From Favolaschia claudopus (lineage: Eukaryota > Basidiomycota > Agaricomycetes > Agaricales > Mycenaceae): DNA of 64,000 bases. The stretch spans positions 186,001 through 250,000 of the forward strand of contig JAWWNJ010000067.1 in NCBI GenBank assembly GCA_037176885.1, in the 5' to 3' direction. A program made the translations under genes and the position numbers. The notes under the pieces are model-generated. The model made no database searches. It was not told the origin of the DNA and was given only the letters and a program-made list of their open reading frames with translations. Every line of letters begins with the position of its first letter. Position 1 is the first letter of the stretch. Positions 1 through 12,090 of the stretch are shown here, piece after piece.

Positions 1-997
1 ATCAGAACAAGAAGTTCTAGAGCAAACCTCTATCCTTCTCCTCGCAGGCCAAGACACGACAGCAAATACAATTGGGTTTGGCCTTCTCGAACTCGCTCAA
101 AACATCGACTTCCAAGATCAACTTCGTGCAGAGATTCACTCGTCTCTTGGTACTGGCGGCGGGGCCGCAGTATATGAAAACATGCCACTGCTAAATGCCT
201 TTATCAAGGTATGTTTGAGCGCTGGCGACAAGCCAAACCTTACCTCGATGCAGGAGACCCTCCGGATGTACCCAGCTGTCTCAGTATCCGACAGAGTTGC
301 AGTACAGGACCACATACTCCCTCTATCTCGGCCTATCATGACGTCGCATGGAAAACAAATCACCGAGATACCGATTATGAAAGGCCAGGTCGTATACCTT
401 GCTACTGGGCAATACCAACGGTTCATTTCTTTGTTCTTGCGCTGCGAACTCGAATTTCTTACCCTTGGTTGTCTCCTTTCATTTGCAGCTCGAATCTACG
501 ATGGGGAGAAGATGCACACGAATTCAAACCCTCCCGGTGGATGGCCGATGAAGCCGTTCACAAAGAAGATAGTGTCGGGGGTTATGCGAATCTGTAAGTT
601 CGAACGTGTCTCATCCCTATGTCTGGGATATGGGTGTAGCTAACTCACAACGTATTCAGAATGACTTTCCATGGCGGTTCCCGTATATGTCTTGGGTAAG
701 AGGGCCATCTTCATTTACCCGAAAACGCACTTGAACTCTCACAATTTCGTTCTCATATCCAGATGGCGTTTTGCGTGAGTGTCGTTCCGAGTCCTTTCCT
801 TCTGCGCAACCGACAAACCATTCTTGCGTAGGCTTCTTGAAATTCAGGTTTTCGTCAGCGAACTGGTCGGGAAATTCAAATTTTCCCTACCTGCGGATGA
901 TCAATCCCGAACTGTGTGCCGCTATGCATTGACCCTGCAGCCTACATTGCCGAACGGTGAGAAAGGCGCTTTGGTGTCGCTCAAGCGGGTCGTGTAG
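1..997 (+). CDS. Cytochrome P450, C-terminal part (cut by window edge)
   Basis: Membrane heme monooxygenase, of which only the last third is in the window. The reading begins inside the I-helix region with the oxygen-activation motif AGQDTTANT. It continues through the K-helix ETLR (ExxR) after a 45-base intron at about 209-253, then WGEDAHEFKPSRW (PERF-like region). The heme motif is FHGGSRICLG, whose cysteine is the axial ligand. It is split by short introns near 695 and 773, then runs into FALLEIQVF and a C-terminus ending in LKRVV. All core motifs present look intact, so this is probably the end of a working gene. It is closely similar to the complete P450 at 52579-54842 (for example RYALTLQPTLPNG in both). 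It converges on the lectin gene downstream, exactly as the right-hand copy does in mirror image. The substrate cannot be deduced. Confidence 0.9.
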
Positions 998-1312
998 TAT
1001 ATGTACACTGGTTGGCTACTGATGTTCGTGGTTCTAGTTTTCATTCTTGATAGCAAGGTTCGTGGGCTTTGGTCGATATTCTGATGCTATGGCTCGATTC
1101 ATAAGCTATTTTTCCTCGGATGATCTCGTCCGTTATTGGTAAGATCCTTCCGTTCACAGAACGGTGACAATGTTGAATGCGGCCCAATCCTCGCTATCAA
1201 CCGTTTGAATCATCCTCAATGAGGGATCCTGGCCGATCAACCATAAGTTTGACAGTAAATCGAATAGATTCTCATCCATATCTGACGGCCCTAGTACCTT
1301 CACAAAATCCCT
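998..1312. other. Short convergent intergenic stretch
   Basis: About 315 bases between the converging stop codons of the P450 and the lectin. It presumably holds both 3' untranslated regions. No other feature seen. Confidence 0.5.
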
Positions 1313-2310
1313 TCACGCACTTTTCTGAATTGCCCCCGGATCACCAGGCATCGTATCCACAGCCAGTTGACTACCGGGTTTGGAATATTCAGCCGGTTTT
1401 ATGAGCCAGAGCAGCTCCGTAACACTGCCAATGAAATCGAAAACATGGAGAATCTGAATCTTGGTGCCATTGGTGCTCGATCTGAGATTGTGAGTCCGAG
1501 ACGCGTTCCGCCACATATGAATTTGTTCCACTCACCCGCCCGCTAGGTCGAGCAACACTTTTATTGGCGGCATCAGCAGCAGCGAGTCAACCATGATTGG
1601 AAAATACTCACGGCGTGAAGCGGCGTCACGGTGGACGATTCTGAGACGTGTCAAGAAAGACTACGCATCTAGTAAGACGAAGGCTCACCCACAACTCCCC
1701 AAATATTCCGCAGTTTCGGGCGGACCGCACAGATACCATTCCTGAGAGGAGGGCTTGTCCTCACACGCCTTCGAGCAGGTGACCTGAACTCCGGAGTCTT
1801 TACCCATAATGTCATCTGGATTTAAGTTCGACGATCAGGAAACAAACAACTCCTCACCGTCAACACTGTCTACTACAGCTTCGAGATATGTCCCCGTCTT
1901 CGCGTTGACGATGGTATAGCAACCCTCGTTCTTCGATGGTCGGATTTCCCATACTTGATTCAGATATCCCGAATGGGTCGGCTCGTGCGGGGCCCAGCCA
2001 ACGACTTTGGTTCCTATTGCGCAGCTGCAGCCAAGTGTGTCGTCGCAACCGTGGCAATCCCGAAAATGTATTCACCGTCGCGTTTGCTGCCTACCAATTC
2101 CCCATATCTTTGGTCAGTATGGTCAACCAGTCAGAAAGTCAAAAATGCACCTCGTTCAAGATCGATTCTCGTCCGGGATCCCATGTTGGTAATTGTATCT
2201 AGCAGCACGAGGTTATATCGCGAGAATGATAGAAGATGCTCCATAGGAAAAGATTTATTTGTCACTCACAGAAACCGCTGTCCACGACCATGGGTCTCAG
2301 GAGGGACATG
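1313..2310 (-). CDS. Ricin-B-like (beta-trefoil) lectin, diverged, N-terminus uncertain
   Basis: Predicted carbohydrate-binding beta-trefoil protein. The minus strand reads, in separate exons, blocks that match the lectin at 51489-52388: SRTRIDLER (KTRVDLKDG there), GTKVVGW then YLNQVWEIRPSKNEG (GTRVHGW, YLNQVWHIMP), KTGTYLEA, VQVTCSKACEDKPSSQEW (VTCSNKAAEPTPSYQEW) and STNGTKIQ (SANGAKIQ). The QVW and QEW triplets are the QxW repeats of the ricin-B fold. The region between the first and second blocks does not give a clean open frame: a TGA interrupts the frame that continues into GTKVVGW, and I could not place an intron that removes it with confidence. The gene is either oddly spliced or decaying. 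Start codons at about 2310 or 2184 are both possible. It is convergent with the P450 to the left. Confidence 0.6.
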
Positions 2311-3617
2311 CTTTCCGAGGAGACGTGAACAGCTAGGTGTTACTGTAGACACTGGAGAAAGAACTAGTGTCCACTGGCTTTTATATGCCTCACCCTCACG
2401 GGTGGCCCGGGTCAAGAGGTGGGTACTGTATATCTGAATTTTGCCATGCCTTCATAAGTTAGATTAATATTGACTGTTGATTGGCGAAAAGACCGGCGAA
2501 GTCTGCGGTAAACGAATGCTAAAAGAAGGCAGGCGCATTAAAGTGATGACTCCAACTCAGCCTGGTTAGTTGGATAGCACGGGATAGTCAGCTAACGGGC
2601 GGAGTTTGGTGACGCCCCACTTACTTTCACGAGGGACGCATCAATGTTATCTTGATAGTGCCTCAACTGGTACTACGGTAGTGGAAACCACTGCAAGGGG
2701 CCGAGAGTTAGCAGGCTTGCTGAGAGAGAATGCTTTAAACCTGCCAGTGAGCCACGTAGAGGGTATGGAGAATAGCAGGTTGGGGGTGATGGAGATGACC
2801 GAGGTAGTTAACGCTAGCTAAATTCTCATATCGGGCCTTCAAGGGAGGGATAAGGAGAAGTTCGTGGTGATAGGCGGGAGGCTCGATCAGTGAGATGCAT
2901 CCGGGTTATCTGTGATTAGTCGGTTGTTCGGGAGATCGGATGCCTCTCGCTGATCTGACTACTATGCTGAATTTTTTTTTTTTTCGAATACCCTAGCCAT
3001 GGCCCTGAAAAAACGACGGCAGAGGCGACGATGAGCCAAGATGCAGTGAGGAGATGGGAGTGAGAAGCAAAAGAGGTCGGAAATTCCCGAACACGTGGCA
3101 ACATTGGTGATCGTTCCGTCCAATCATTTCCCACGGTTGCATTTTACCCAAAACTTGAACTGTTCAACTTGTACTTGTGCGCACGGAAGAGATCTTGAGG
3201 GAATATTTTGACGGTAACAGTGAGTAAGCCATGCACTGGAGATGGGAACGTGTGTTCGGAAACTCAAGTCTCGTTATTCGCACGTGAAATTATCTCAGAG
3301 CGTGTACTTACTCACACAGTCACACCACGAGAAGTTCGCCAGCTGAAAGAAAACAGCGTGAAAAACCCTCGAAGGAGGGCAAAGATCGGTCTTTTTCGGA
3401 CTCTATGGCAACGGTAACAGCAGGATGGGAACAGCGCTGCAGCAGAAAAATGGCGTCTGGTAAATAACAACGGCCGTTACGGCCCACGCCAGTCGACTCG
3501 CCACCGTTTTCTTGAAAACAAGAGAATGGGCTTATGTAAGTTAACTTCAAGCATTTGACAAATCTTTTCAGCCCAAATGAAATAGTGAAATTCCGAGGTA
3601 AGTGGTAGCACAACGAA
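2311..3617. other. Gene-free stretch, 1.3 kb
   Basis: No open frame here shows a recognisable domain or convincing exon structure. It holds the upstream region of the minus-strand lectin and the downstream region of the protease. A T-run lies at about 2972-2983. No repeat or RNA gene was recognised. Confidence 0.4.
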
Positions 3618-5363
3618 CTAGTATATAGCGCGTTCAGTCAAAGTGATCTCCCCCGCCACCGGATTGTATGTCGAGACAACATTATGGAGGAAAACATCGC
3701 CGCTGCAAGCCTTATTCAGCATCAAAGCCCACTGCATCGATGACATGTACACGCACAGAATGAATATATCTTCAGGATCATCCGGTCCTCCAGGCTGAGT
3801 GCCAGTAATACAGATAATGTTTCCGTTGTCGTCCGTACCTGCGGGAAGGATCTGGTCCCGCGGATCAATAGTGAAAGACTTCCCTCCGATAACCACAGCG
3901 AAGTCTGGGACTGTCGCATTGCATTCCACGACGAACAGATCAAAGTCGGGGTCGAGTACGGCGGCAGGTTTGAATTCGGCGTTGTATGCTGCAGCGACGG
4001 CGTCGGGGACAAAGTTGAGTGTGGTACCGCTGAGGGTTTGTTAACATGAAGCATTACTGTCGTCTCAGAGGAGCGGGGTAGACTCACGTATCGAGGATAG
4101 TGTTATTGTTAGCAGTAACGACTCCCTTGCTTCCAGGGAACGTATAGCCTTCAACGTTAACCGTATAAAAGAAGAACTCTGAGCCTGGTGCGTTGGAAGG
4201 GATGCCCGTTGTGGTGGAATAACCCTCAACTGGTACGGTCACAGCTGTATTTGTGACGGGCACAGGCGCAATTCCGCCAAAGGACAAGAAGCCGAGATTC
4301 GGGTCAAAAGGATCATTCTCTTGTTGCTCAAATGAGCCGCGATCCAACGCGATAGAGAAGACTGAAAGGAAGTGAATATGCGCGCATTATGTGGATGGGG
4401 AAAGAACGTACAAGGATTCTTGACTTTCTTCTGCGCAACACCGGAGAGGAAGAGGGGGCTGTAAGGTAACTGATTCGCATTCGAAGCTTTCGTTGGATCG
4501 GTGGTATTGAATACACTGGTCAAACCCGGGAACGCCAAACCCTAACGGCGATGGTGGTCAGATAAATCGAAAATGGAGTAACAAAACGCACGATAAGCCC
4601 GGTATTGATACCGTCCCCTGCCTATGATTGAGATCTTCTCAGATATACAGAAACCGGTACATAGTACCTTCCCAAGCAGTCAAAGTAGGCACACCAATCT
4701 CCTGCTTCGCTACCGAAAACCCTCCAATACTAACTGTATCGAACCCAACAGGTCCGGAAAGGAACTCTCCGTCGCCGTAGGTTATATTGAAGCTCACGTT
4801 CGGAAAAAGCTGGAACGTCTTTGACGCTGCGGTGTCGAAGCCCTTCGTACCAAAGGCGCAAGTTTGTGGGGACACGGGGTTTCCATCGATATCGAAACAG
4901 TTGAAGTTTTTGTGCGCCACCCAGGTGTCTGAACTGCACATAATAAATGAGCGAATCAATCTATTGTTAAAGCAAAACAAATGCCGACGCACCTCCCCGT
5001 GTCGATGATCAAGCTGAAATGCTGCCCGCCCACAGTGGCGTTGGTCAAATACTCTTCGTCGAAATCACTCCCGTCGACAACCACGGTGGATATCGATCCA
5101 CCTCCACCAGGCCGTTTCCCGGGACTCCGCTTTGATCCCGGCTTCCGTCGCAGATTAGCGAGCGCGTTTCGCTTGGACGCGCGACGAGGCGTTTTCGCCG
5201 TGATCGCAATGTTGAATTCGGCTGGCGGGAGAGCGCTAGCGACGGCTTCTTGGGAACGGGGAGCGCCGAGTGAGAGGTGGCGGATGGCGTGGAACTCTGC
5301 ATATACATGTGCGAGGTCAAATAGAGGGAGAGTGAGAGCGAGGAGGAGGGTGCGGAGGCCCAT
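3618..5363 (-). CDS. Secreted aspartic protease (pepsin-like, peptidase A1)
   Basis: Predicted secreted acid endopeptidase. The start at 5363 gives a signal peptide (MGLRTLLLALTLPLFDLAHVYA), followed by a basic, Gly/Pro-rich propeptide (KTPRRASKRNALANLRRKPG region). The mature core contains YLTNATVGGQHFSLIIDTG, whose catalytic Asp lies in DTGSSDTW once the intron at about 4934-4990 is removed. The flap region is ITYGDGEFLSGPVG. DGINTGLI and GLAFPGLTSVF follow. The second catalytic Asp lies in NNNTILDTGTTLNFVP, split by an intron near 4033-4087. The C-terminal part has a FILGDVFLHNVVSTYN block typical of A1 enzymes. Both active-site motifs are intact, so the enzyme should be active. An ATAAATA box lies about 50 bases upstream of the start. 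Confidence 0.92.
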
Positions 5364-5411
5364 AGTCGTGTGGGGAGGGGATACCCCTTTGGCAGTCACG
5401 GGGGTTGGCTG

Positions 5412-5418
5412 TATTTAT
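5412..5418 (-). promoter_or_regulatory. TATA-like box of the aspartic protease
   Basis: The minus strand reads ATAAATA about 50 bases upstream of the protease start codon. The spacing suits a fungal core promoter; assignment is by position only. Confidence 0.35.
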
Positions 5419-5894
5419 GATATATGTTGCGACGTTGAGAAGCTCTGAAGCGCGATAGATCGTGGGGTAGAGACGCAGGCATTGAGGGTGAATCGTATGG
5501 CGACGTTGATCAGAGTAGCAGCGGCTAAATATAGCTTTTGGTAGATAAGACTGACATTTTATTCGTGAGCGTTTCTGTGGAAGGGAAAGTGCTGGAAGCA
5601 AACGAATGACCGGGAGGGGTAGATTGTGGCCTCATACATTTTCTAGTCTTGGCGGAATGGATAATCGAGAGGACTTGATAGCGAGATGAAGAACCAAAAT
5701 AATAGAGATAACAGCGGACGCGTACCGTTGGATTGGGTGGGTGACACGTTCACATGGTTTTCGATGAGAAGAAAAAAACGCGAAGGCGGAGTGCGGGGAA
5801 TGACTGATCCTATCTTGAGCTGGCACTACGATAATGGATGTGAGACCGAGACACCGTGATTGGGCTACCAACTTCACACAAGATTGCGCTCTCA
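5419..5894. other. Intergenic stretch between protease and F-box gene
   Basis: About 480 bases with no recognisable coding sequence. It contains the protease upstream region and the F-box gene 3' region (both genes on the minus strand). Confidence 0.4.
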
Positions 5895-7644
5895 TCACAC
5901 CAAAGACAAAACCACCAACCTCCCGTCCCTCGACCCAGCAACCACCAACCCGCGCGCCTCATCATAGTCCAACGCGTTCCAATCATTGCGCTCGTTCGAC
6001 AATAATGCGTGGCTTCTCACCCTCACACGAGATGCTTCACCCGAGGCTTGTTCGAGTCTATCACGGCGGGAAAGCGGCCCGCCGGGAAATGCAGCACACA
6101 CAATCCTTTCGTTCATCCGCTGAATAGGTGTATTTGTATTGCCATACGGATCGTGCGTCAGCCCGGCAGCGCTGCGATCTTGCGGCTCGATCCAGACGGC
6201 CGTGCCATATCGACCGAAGTGAAGGTCCCCGTATCGAAGTGCGCCTCGGATAGCTGACACAGACGCGGTGAGGATTGGTGGAGACGTGTACGGAGGCGGA
6301 AAATGCGATGACGAAGGAGAGGGGGAAGGAGAGTCGGGATGAAGGGTGAAGAGTTGAAGTTCGTAGTCGGTGTGGGTGGCCCAGGGATCGTCTGCTTCGG
6401 GGCGAATGAGGATGTGTAGAGCGTCGCGTTCGCTGGGGTGGGGTCGAGATGAAGGGGACGATGGGTCGATGAACCAGGTGACTGCGACGCCGTCGACCCA
6501 GCCGAATGAGTGTACAGCGAAAGGCGCATGCGTGACGGGTGGGTCGGCCGTGAGAGGCGGATTTGGGAAAACTGTGAGTCCGCGAGCGCGAACGACGAGG
6601 ATGGCTTCCGGAGCGAAGAGAATTTGGATACACTTGTTGTTCTACATCGCATGAGGCTTGCGGTTGAGTCAACGGATGCCAATGGAGGACGTACGAGAGA
6701 TAACCCGGTAGCAGTTGCGTGTGATGCAGAAACAAGAAGCGCAGATTCCCCCGTCTTCCAGTTCATGACGAGCGAGGAATCGGAGGAATTGGAAAGAACG
6801 ATTATGTCGCCGTGCAAGTACACGGGGCATAGCGTCGATTCAACTATAGTCAGCGAGTGGAACCCCGAGTCTGTGCTGAGAGACATAATATCGATATAAG
6901 AGTGTCTATGATAAATGAATATAGCGCGTTTCGGACGATAAAACTAAACACTTGCCCTTCTCGAACGACGGCAATTGCCAGTGTCGCCTCTGCTGCACCC
7001 TCATCGTTGAGTACAAAACTCTGCAACAGACAATCCCGCTGCGACCATTCAAATTTCTTGGTGGCATGGCGCGGGGTACCTCGAAGCTCCCAGACGGTCA
7101 TAACTGACCAGATGCTTTTCGAAACAGTGATGATCCAAGTTCCGTCATAACCCGGTATGAAACGGAGGTCGGTTATAGGTGTTCCCTTCGTGGCATCAAA
7201 GTCATATAATACATCGCAGGAGAAGGGCTTCTCCGAGAACCATTGTTTCCCAAGGAGATATGCACGCCGGACGGAGGACTCGAGAACCGATGATGATGAC
7301 ACGTTATCGAGACGAAAATCCAAGGGGAAGGGGTAACATGGAGGCAGGATTCGATCGGTTAGAGCGTTCACCCATATGATTCGAAGGCGCGAGATATCTT
7401 GCAATTTTCTGGAGGTCTGCGAGGCTTTCAAGTAAGCTTGTAGCACGACTGAAACGAGAAATTTGAATCCTACTTTTCGGAGAGAAATGATGTGCGGGAC
7501 GTCGAGAAAACGGAAGAGATATATGAGAATGTCGTCGGGAAGGTTACATATGAGGTTTAGAGCGGCCAGCTTGACTTGTTGTTCGACGCGAAATTGGGGG
7601 GATGAGAGCTGTGAGAGAAAAGAGTTCGAAGTCCGACGGCACAT
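5895..7644 (-). CDS. F-box protein with propeller-like C-terminal region
   Basis: Likely substrate-recognition subunit of an SCF ubiquitin ligase. From ATG 7644 the protein starts MCRRTSNSF. The F-box follows: LICNLPDDILIYLFRFLDV, then HIISLRK, joined by an intron of about 60 bases to TSRKLQDISRLRIIWVNAL. This exon junction is common in mushroom F-box proteins. The remainder has several short beta-rich stretches (TWIITVSKSIWSVMTVWELR; GDIIVLSNSSDSSLVMNWKTG; LTVFPNPPL; YGDLHFGRYGTAVWIEP) and ends DEARGLVVAGSRDGRLVVLSL, which resembles the repeats of a beta-propeller. At least three introns are needed. The target is unknown. A truncated relative of the F-box part lies at 50200-50630. Confidence 0.8.
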
Positions 7645-7698
7645 GGGAAGCAAACAAACCACGCAGTGTCGGCTGATCGCGGATCAATTTCTGTAATA
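7645..7698. promoter_or_regulatory. Upstream region of the F-box gene, cut short by a MITE
   Basis: Only about 50 bases separate the F-box start codon from the left end of the nested MITE pair. The core promoter of this gene may therefore lie within transposon sequence. This is inferred from position; no promoter motif was identified. Confidence 0.3.
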
Positions 7699-8233
7699 CT
7701 GTACTATTCCGACAGGCCCCCGGTCACTGACATATAGGTCTGTAACATTGAAAACCCGAATTTTGGCCTGATTTACTCTATTTTTCAGCACTGATGGCGC
7801 TCTGGCGGCTTCAAAAACCACGATTTTTTTCTGAAAATGCGCGCAAACGCTTAGTTTAGAGGAGCTGCATCGCCCTATCTAGTCAAAACCTCTGTCAGAT
7901 GGCTGGTTCGCCAAATAGACCTCTCAAATTGGACGTTGTTTTACTCTATGGATGTTACAGACCTATATGTCAGTGACCGGGGGCCTATTCCGACCGGTTG
8001 TTCACTGCCTGTTACGCGTTAGCCTAATTGTTCACTGGGAACATTGTTCACCGGCCGGCAATCAAGGCAAAATTGCCATATATGGTGCTCCGGCGAATGC
8101 CGGAGCTGAAATTTTGACATTTTCTTGCCTTTTTGGGAGGAAAAACTCGCTGTTATGCGTTACGGGGACCAAAATTGTTCAGTTCACAACCGGCCGTTAC
8201 CCGTTATGTGAACAACCGGTCGGAATAGTACAG
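7699..8233. mobile_element. Outer MITE with TA target duplication (Tc1/mariner-type), interrupted
   Basis: The ends form an inverted repeat: the left end reads CTGTACTATTCCGAC and, after the inserted inner element, continues CGGTTGTTCAC. The right end (about 8208-8233) reads GTGAACAACCGG then TCGGAATAGTACAG, a perfect complement over 26 bases. A TA dinucleotide flanks each end (7697-7698 and 8234-8235), which is the target duplication of Tc1/mariner elements. Without the inner insertion the element is about 254 bp and has no coding capacity. Further subterminal inverted motifs (TTGTTCAC, CCGGCCG) occur inside. It lies just upstream of the F-box gene. Confidence 0.8.
7714..7986. mobile_element. 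Inner MITE, 273 bp, hAT-type, inserted in the outer MITE
   Basis: The terminal inverted repeats are 35 bp and perfect by eye. The left end starts AGGCCCCCGGTCACTGACAT (7714) and the right end at 7952-7986 is its exact complement, ending GACCGGGGGCCT. Both ends are flanked by the 8-bp direct repeat ATTCCGAC (7706-7713 and 7987-7994), the target duplication length of hAT elements. The target sequence is part of the terminal repeat of the outer MITE, so this insertion is the younger one. No coding capacity. Confidence 0.88.
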
Positions 8234-8235
8234 TA

Positions 8236-11200
8236 CACCCCAACATGAGCCTTGCATGCAACTTGCATGCGCTGCCATTGTGCATAGATCTAGACAACTG
8301 GAGAGTTTGCGTCAAAGCCACCCCAATTTTCTGCTCTCCGACCTTTTGTCTGATTTGCTAGCTTGTGACTTCATTGGTGTAAGTATGAAGTTCGAGTACA
8401 GTTCAACGTACATTGTCAATGACTCCTGGAAGCCAATCCCAGGCAAACGATTTACGGTCTCAGGCTAATACTCTCAGAATAGCTAGGAAGGGGCTGTTGA
8501 CGGTAAGCGGGAATTGTCTGATACAATTTGACACTTACCAGAGTGAATTCGAAGAATTGGTTGAGTAGGTAAATTCATTATTCTACCCAAATTCTCCCGG
8601 TAAAAGCGACACTAGACAATATGGGTTTTGTTTGCGCCGAGCGATGAAAAGCTCGAGTCGGCGGATTATTTTTTTGACTACCGCTCGCGAGAATAATCAC
8701 ACCGGGTCATACAAGTTCCTGTACGACAGAGACACTTCCTATACTTGATGCAGCGGACATCGAGGTGTGTAATTCTTACCATTGTAATATTTCTACACCC
8801 GGAGTTGGAGCGGGTTTAGGGTCCACCTCTAGCCCCATACCATTAGCATTAGCGATGCGGAGATCAATGTTGGGAAGAGAGTTGTGTGAGATCTGCAGCA
8901 GCTGCCGCCACAATTCAACAAATGAATTCATTCACCGGTAATGCGGTAGTAGTGCATTTTTCATGACATGATGCCGAGGGCGTGGGTTCGTAGCGAGCAA
9001 TTATTTTTTTGCCGTTCGGTGAGAGGGGGACAACATCAGGCGGGGCCGTGGATAAACAGGATTACGATGATTCGGACATGCCAACCGAAATAATCCCTGT
9101 AGGCCCGCACACGCGCGGCAGAGCCCACTATCATTCTTCTGCAGAGGGGAAAATGCAATCATGGAGTAAAGAAATGTTTTGTTTTACTTGGGAGACAACA
9201 ACGATGAATAACTTCCTTCGTTCCATTATTTCGAGGTACAAGACATTGGACGTCATACATTGGCACTGACTCTAAGATTTTTAATGTAACAGTAATAATT
9301 TCATTGTGACGGGGGACGAGTGAGAAGAATCATCGAGTCCGGTAGACGGCGAAGGTTTGAGAGCAAAGCTGGGGAAGATGGGGGAAGATTCAACGTGGCT
9401 GCAGCCTGCCGCAACCCAATATCGCGCAAGTGACTGCGATATGATCAAGATGTAGACTGATGTAGACAGTCCAAAGCAGAGAAAACTTCCGAGATCTCGG
9501 TACCCATACTCCCGGGATAAATCGCAGCTGGAATGCGGTCACTAAGTCGCGCAGGTGAGACTTCGAATCCAGCAACGTGGTGAAGACTGGCCAAGATTAC
9601 ACATAGAAAGATGATAGGGTGTTGAGCGGCCTGCGATCGACTGTCTTGAGGGTCCTTCCCAGAGTCGAATGAGCCGGCATTTGAAGAAAGTGGAACAAGG
9701 TGTGACACTGAACGAGAAAAAACGAAAACAGACACTGCCATGAGCAGAGTCAGCAGACTCGGACTTGTTTCGAGTCGTCCCGACTGAGCGATTGTGGGAT
9801 AAGATTCTTTCGACAAGGCAGCAACATTGGGTGGGGGTAGTGGAGGGTTTGGTCGTGGAAAGAAACCCACCAACTAGTACTGGCAATCTAAGGTCAAACC
9901 CGGATCTTAGCCGCCTCCATTTTCTGCGTCTGAAAGTTCGGCCGAAAAGACCGCAATGATATTGACCGGCATTCCAAAACTCACCGATCAGCGTACAGCC
10001 ACCCATCACAACGTCGGAGGGCCACCCAAGACCCTACTACTATCCTTACAGATAGATAGTGGGAATTACCGAATCGTGGCAGATCGTGGCCCACCTCGAT
10101 AAGTGATAAGCGCGCCCCGTTTGAGCCGTTATCTGGTCCACTCGATCGAGCGGTCCGGCCGGTGAGCCACGCATCAGGGGCCACGAATCGAAATCACAGT
10201 CCAGTCGACGGAAGACCGCCGTCTCGAGGGTCACTGACGGCGAAATTGTACACGTCGATTTCCATTCACATTCAATTCACTTCAGCAGACTTTGTCTGTT
10301 TTTGAGAATCCGACCTTGAACGCAACTTGAACGCACAATTCGGTTAGGTGGAGTCCGTTGCATAAACCGTTCTGACTCACTGTTTGAGCAGCGGGAGAAT
10401 CCGGCATCGCGTCAACGCACAGGCCGCGCGAACCGCGCCCAACAGGAAAAAATCGAACAATTCCAACAGGCATCAACGTTTGATCGCCACTTTACATTAC
10501 TAGTGTGGGAAAATATGAGATCGCCGCCACCCGGCGATCCTGCGGAGAGTGGCAGTGCATGCCGTTTCCATCATTATTTGTGCCTGTGGGAAGTTCGAAG
10601 AATGAATGCAGGGCTCCAGCCTTGACGCCTCGACAAGTTTTCCGCTGTTTGGAATCGCGCACAGTGGAAACAGCCTCTGAATTCTTCGCTTCAGACTCAT
10701 TTCATCCCCGTCTTGCAAGGAGATTTACTTCATGATTTCTTGGCTTCCGGTGTCTTGCTAAATTGCTTGGGAGGCGCCCCTGGGAAAGAGGCTCGGTACC
10801 GCGGATGTTGCTGTGGAGGAGCTGGCCTCCTCGCATCCAGCCTGGTTATGTCGGAGATTGGCTCAGGCAGCAGTCTTTTTGTTGGTACTCGGTTAAACGG
10901 ATACGGTCTGGAAGGAGATACTTAAACAATCGAACCTTGTTGAATGTTCAACTTTCGTGAAAGTTGATTGAGGTCATCGGTAGAACTTCGCCCAGAGGCT
11001 CCCACAATCCACAGATTGACCATTGACTTTTCGATCCAACCCTATTCGGCCGCCACTTCTTGGAGTGCTTGGTAAGTTGGCGACCGCATCAGTAAGCAGT
11101 TCCTGACTCAGTGCAATTATCCTCCACTGACTAACATCTCTCACGCCGGCAGCCGGCGCGGCTGATAGGCGGCACACGCGTCGCGGCGACGCGATGATTT

Positions 11201-12090
11201 GTTTGTTGACGCTGCCACTGCGGGGCACTCCTCCTCAGCTCAACAATGCCTACTCCTCCCGGCTAAATGAGCGGTTATACATGACGAAGGATTTTAAAGA
11301 TCTGGTCCTGTCGTCCGGCCTCACAGTGGAACAATGACTCTATTGGGACGTTCACGCGCCCAACGGTTCTTGATCTTCTCCGACAGTGTGTGTAAATAGA
11401 CGCCAATGATCTACCAATGATCAGCCTCGTCCATGCCCTTTACAACGCGGTGTGCACGAATTCAGGGAGTGGGAGATTGGATCTAACGTGATGGAAAGAG
11501 GGGTTGGGCGGTCTCTGCATCCAATAGTTGGAGAGTCGGAGAGAGCGAGAGACGAAATTAGGTAGAAGCGTCTGTTGTTTGGAATGCCGCTCCGCTTGGT
11601 AACCGCTCCCAGAGCGCCTTAACTTGATGTCTTTTGGAGAAAGCTAGATTACTCTGAACTTACGATAACATCGGACAGCGGAATGCTTCCGAGGAGTCCG
11701 TTTCGGACCATTCCTTCATGAATTTTTATTCAGTATTCCAAGAAAACAGACCTGAAATCTCACTACAACTCGTGTAAGATCGTCCAAGTCCCCGCAGTGT
11801 CCTCGTCAACAGTCTCCCGCAGCCCTGGCACCGCCGACTCGATTCGGTCACCTCGCCAACTCGCGTAAAAGCCACAAGTGAGGATCGACACAATCCCACC
11901 GGCAATCAAATTAGGTGACACCGAAACATGATGGAGGCCGGATGACGTAAAGAGGTGAGGACTGCTTTTCTACTGCGCCGCGACTGCGACCAATGATCCC
12001 TGCTATGCCATGCCTGTAGCTCAACCCCGCCGCCATATAGACTCGGTCAAACCAACGAAATCTCGACGTACCACTAAACCTACACCCAAT
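8236..12090. other. Gene-poor stretch, 3.9 kb
   Basis: I found no protein family in any frame. The longest frames lie on the minus strand between about 9445 and 10009 and show no recognisable domain, signal peptide or exon support. A short compound palindrome (GTTGAATGTTCAAC then CAACTTTCGTGAAAGTTG) lies at about 10936-10967. The region ends as the upstream region of the zinc-cluster regulator. It could hold decayed transposons that cannot be recognised by eye. Confidence 0.4.

Noticed and set aside
6370..6899. Plus-strand frames of 94 and 129 codons across the F-box gene
   Set aside because: They are shadows of the minus-strand F-box gene, whose conserved blocks are clear.
9490..9575. A possible tRNA gene because of ACTTCGAATCC (B-box-like)
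   Set aside because: There is no matching A box, acceptor stem or cloverleaf around it. No convincing tRNA was seen anywhere in the window.
9445..10009. Overlapping minus-strand frames of 142 and 155 codons
   Set aside because: No signal peptide, domain or exon support. The frames overlap each other and have random-looking composition.
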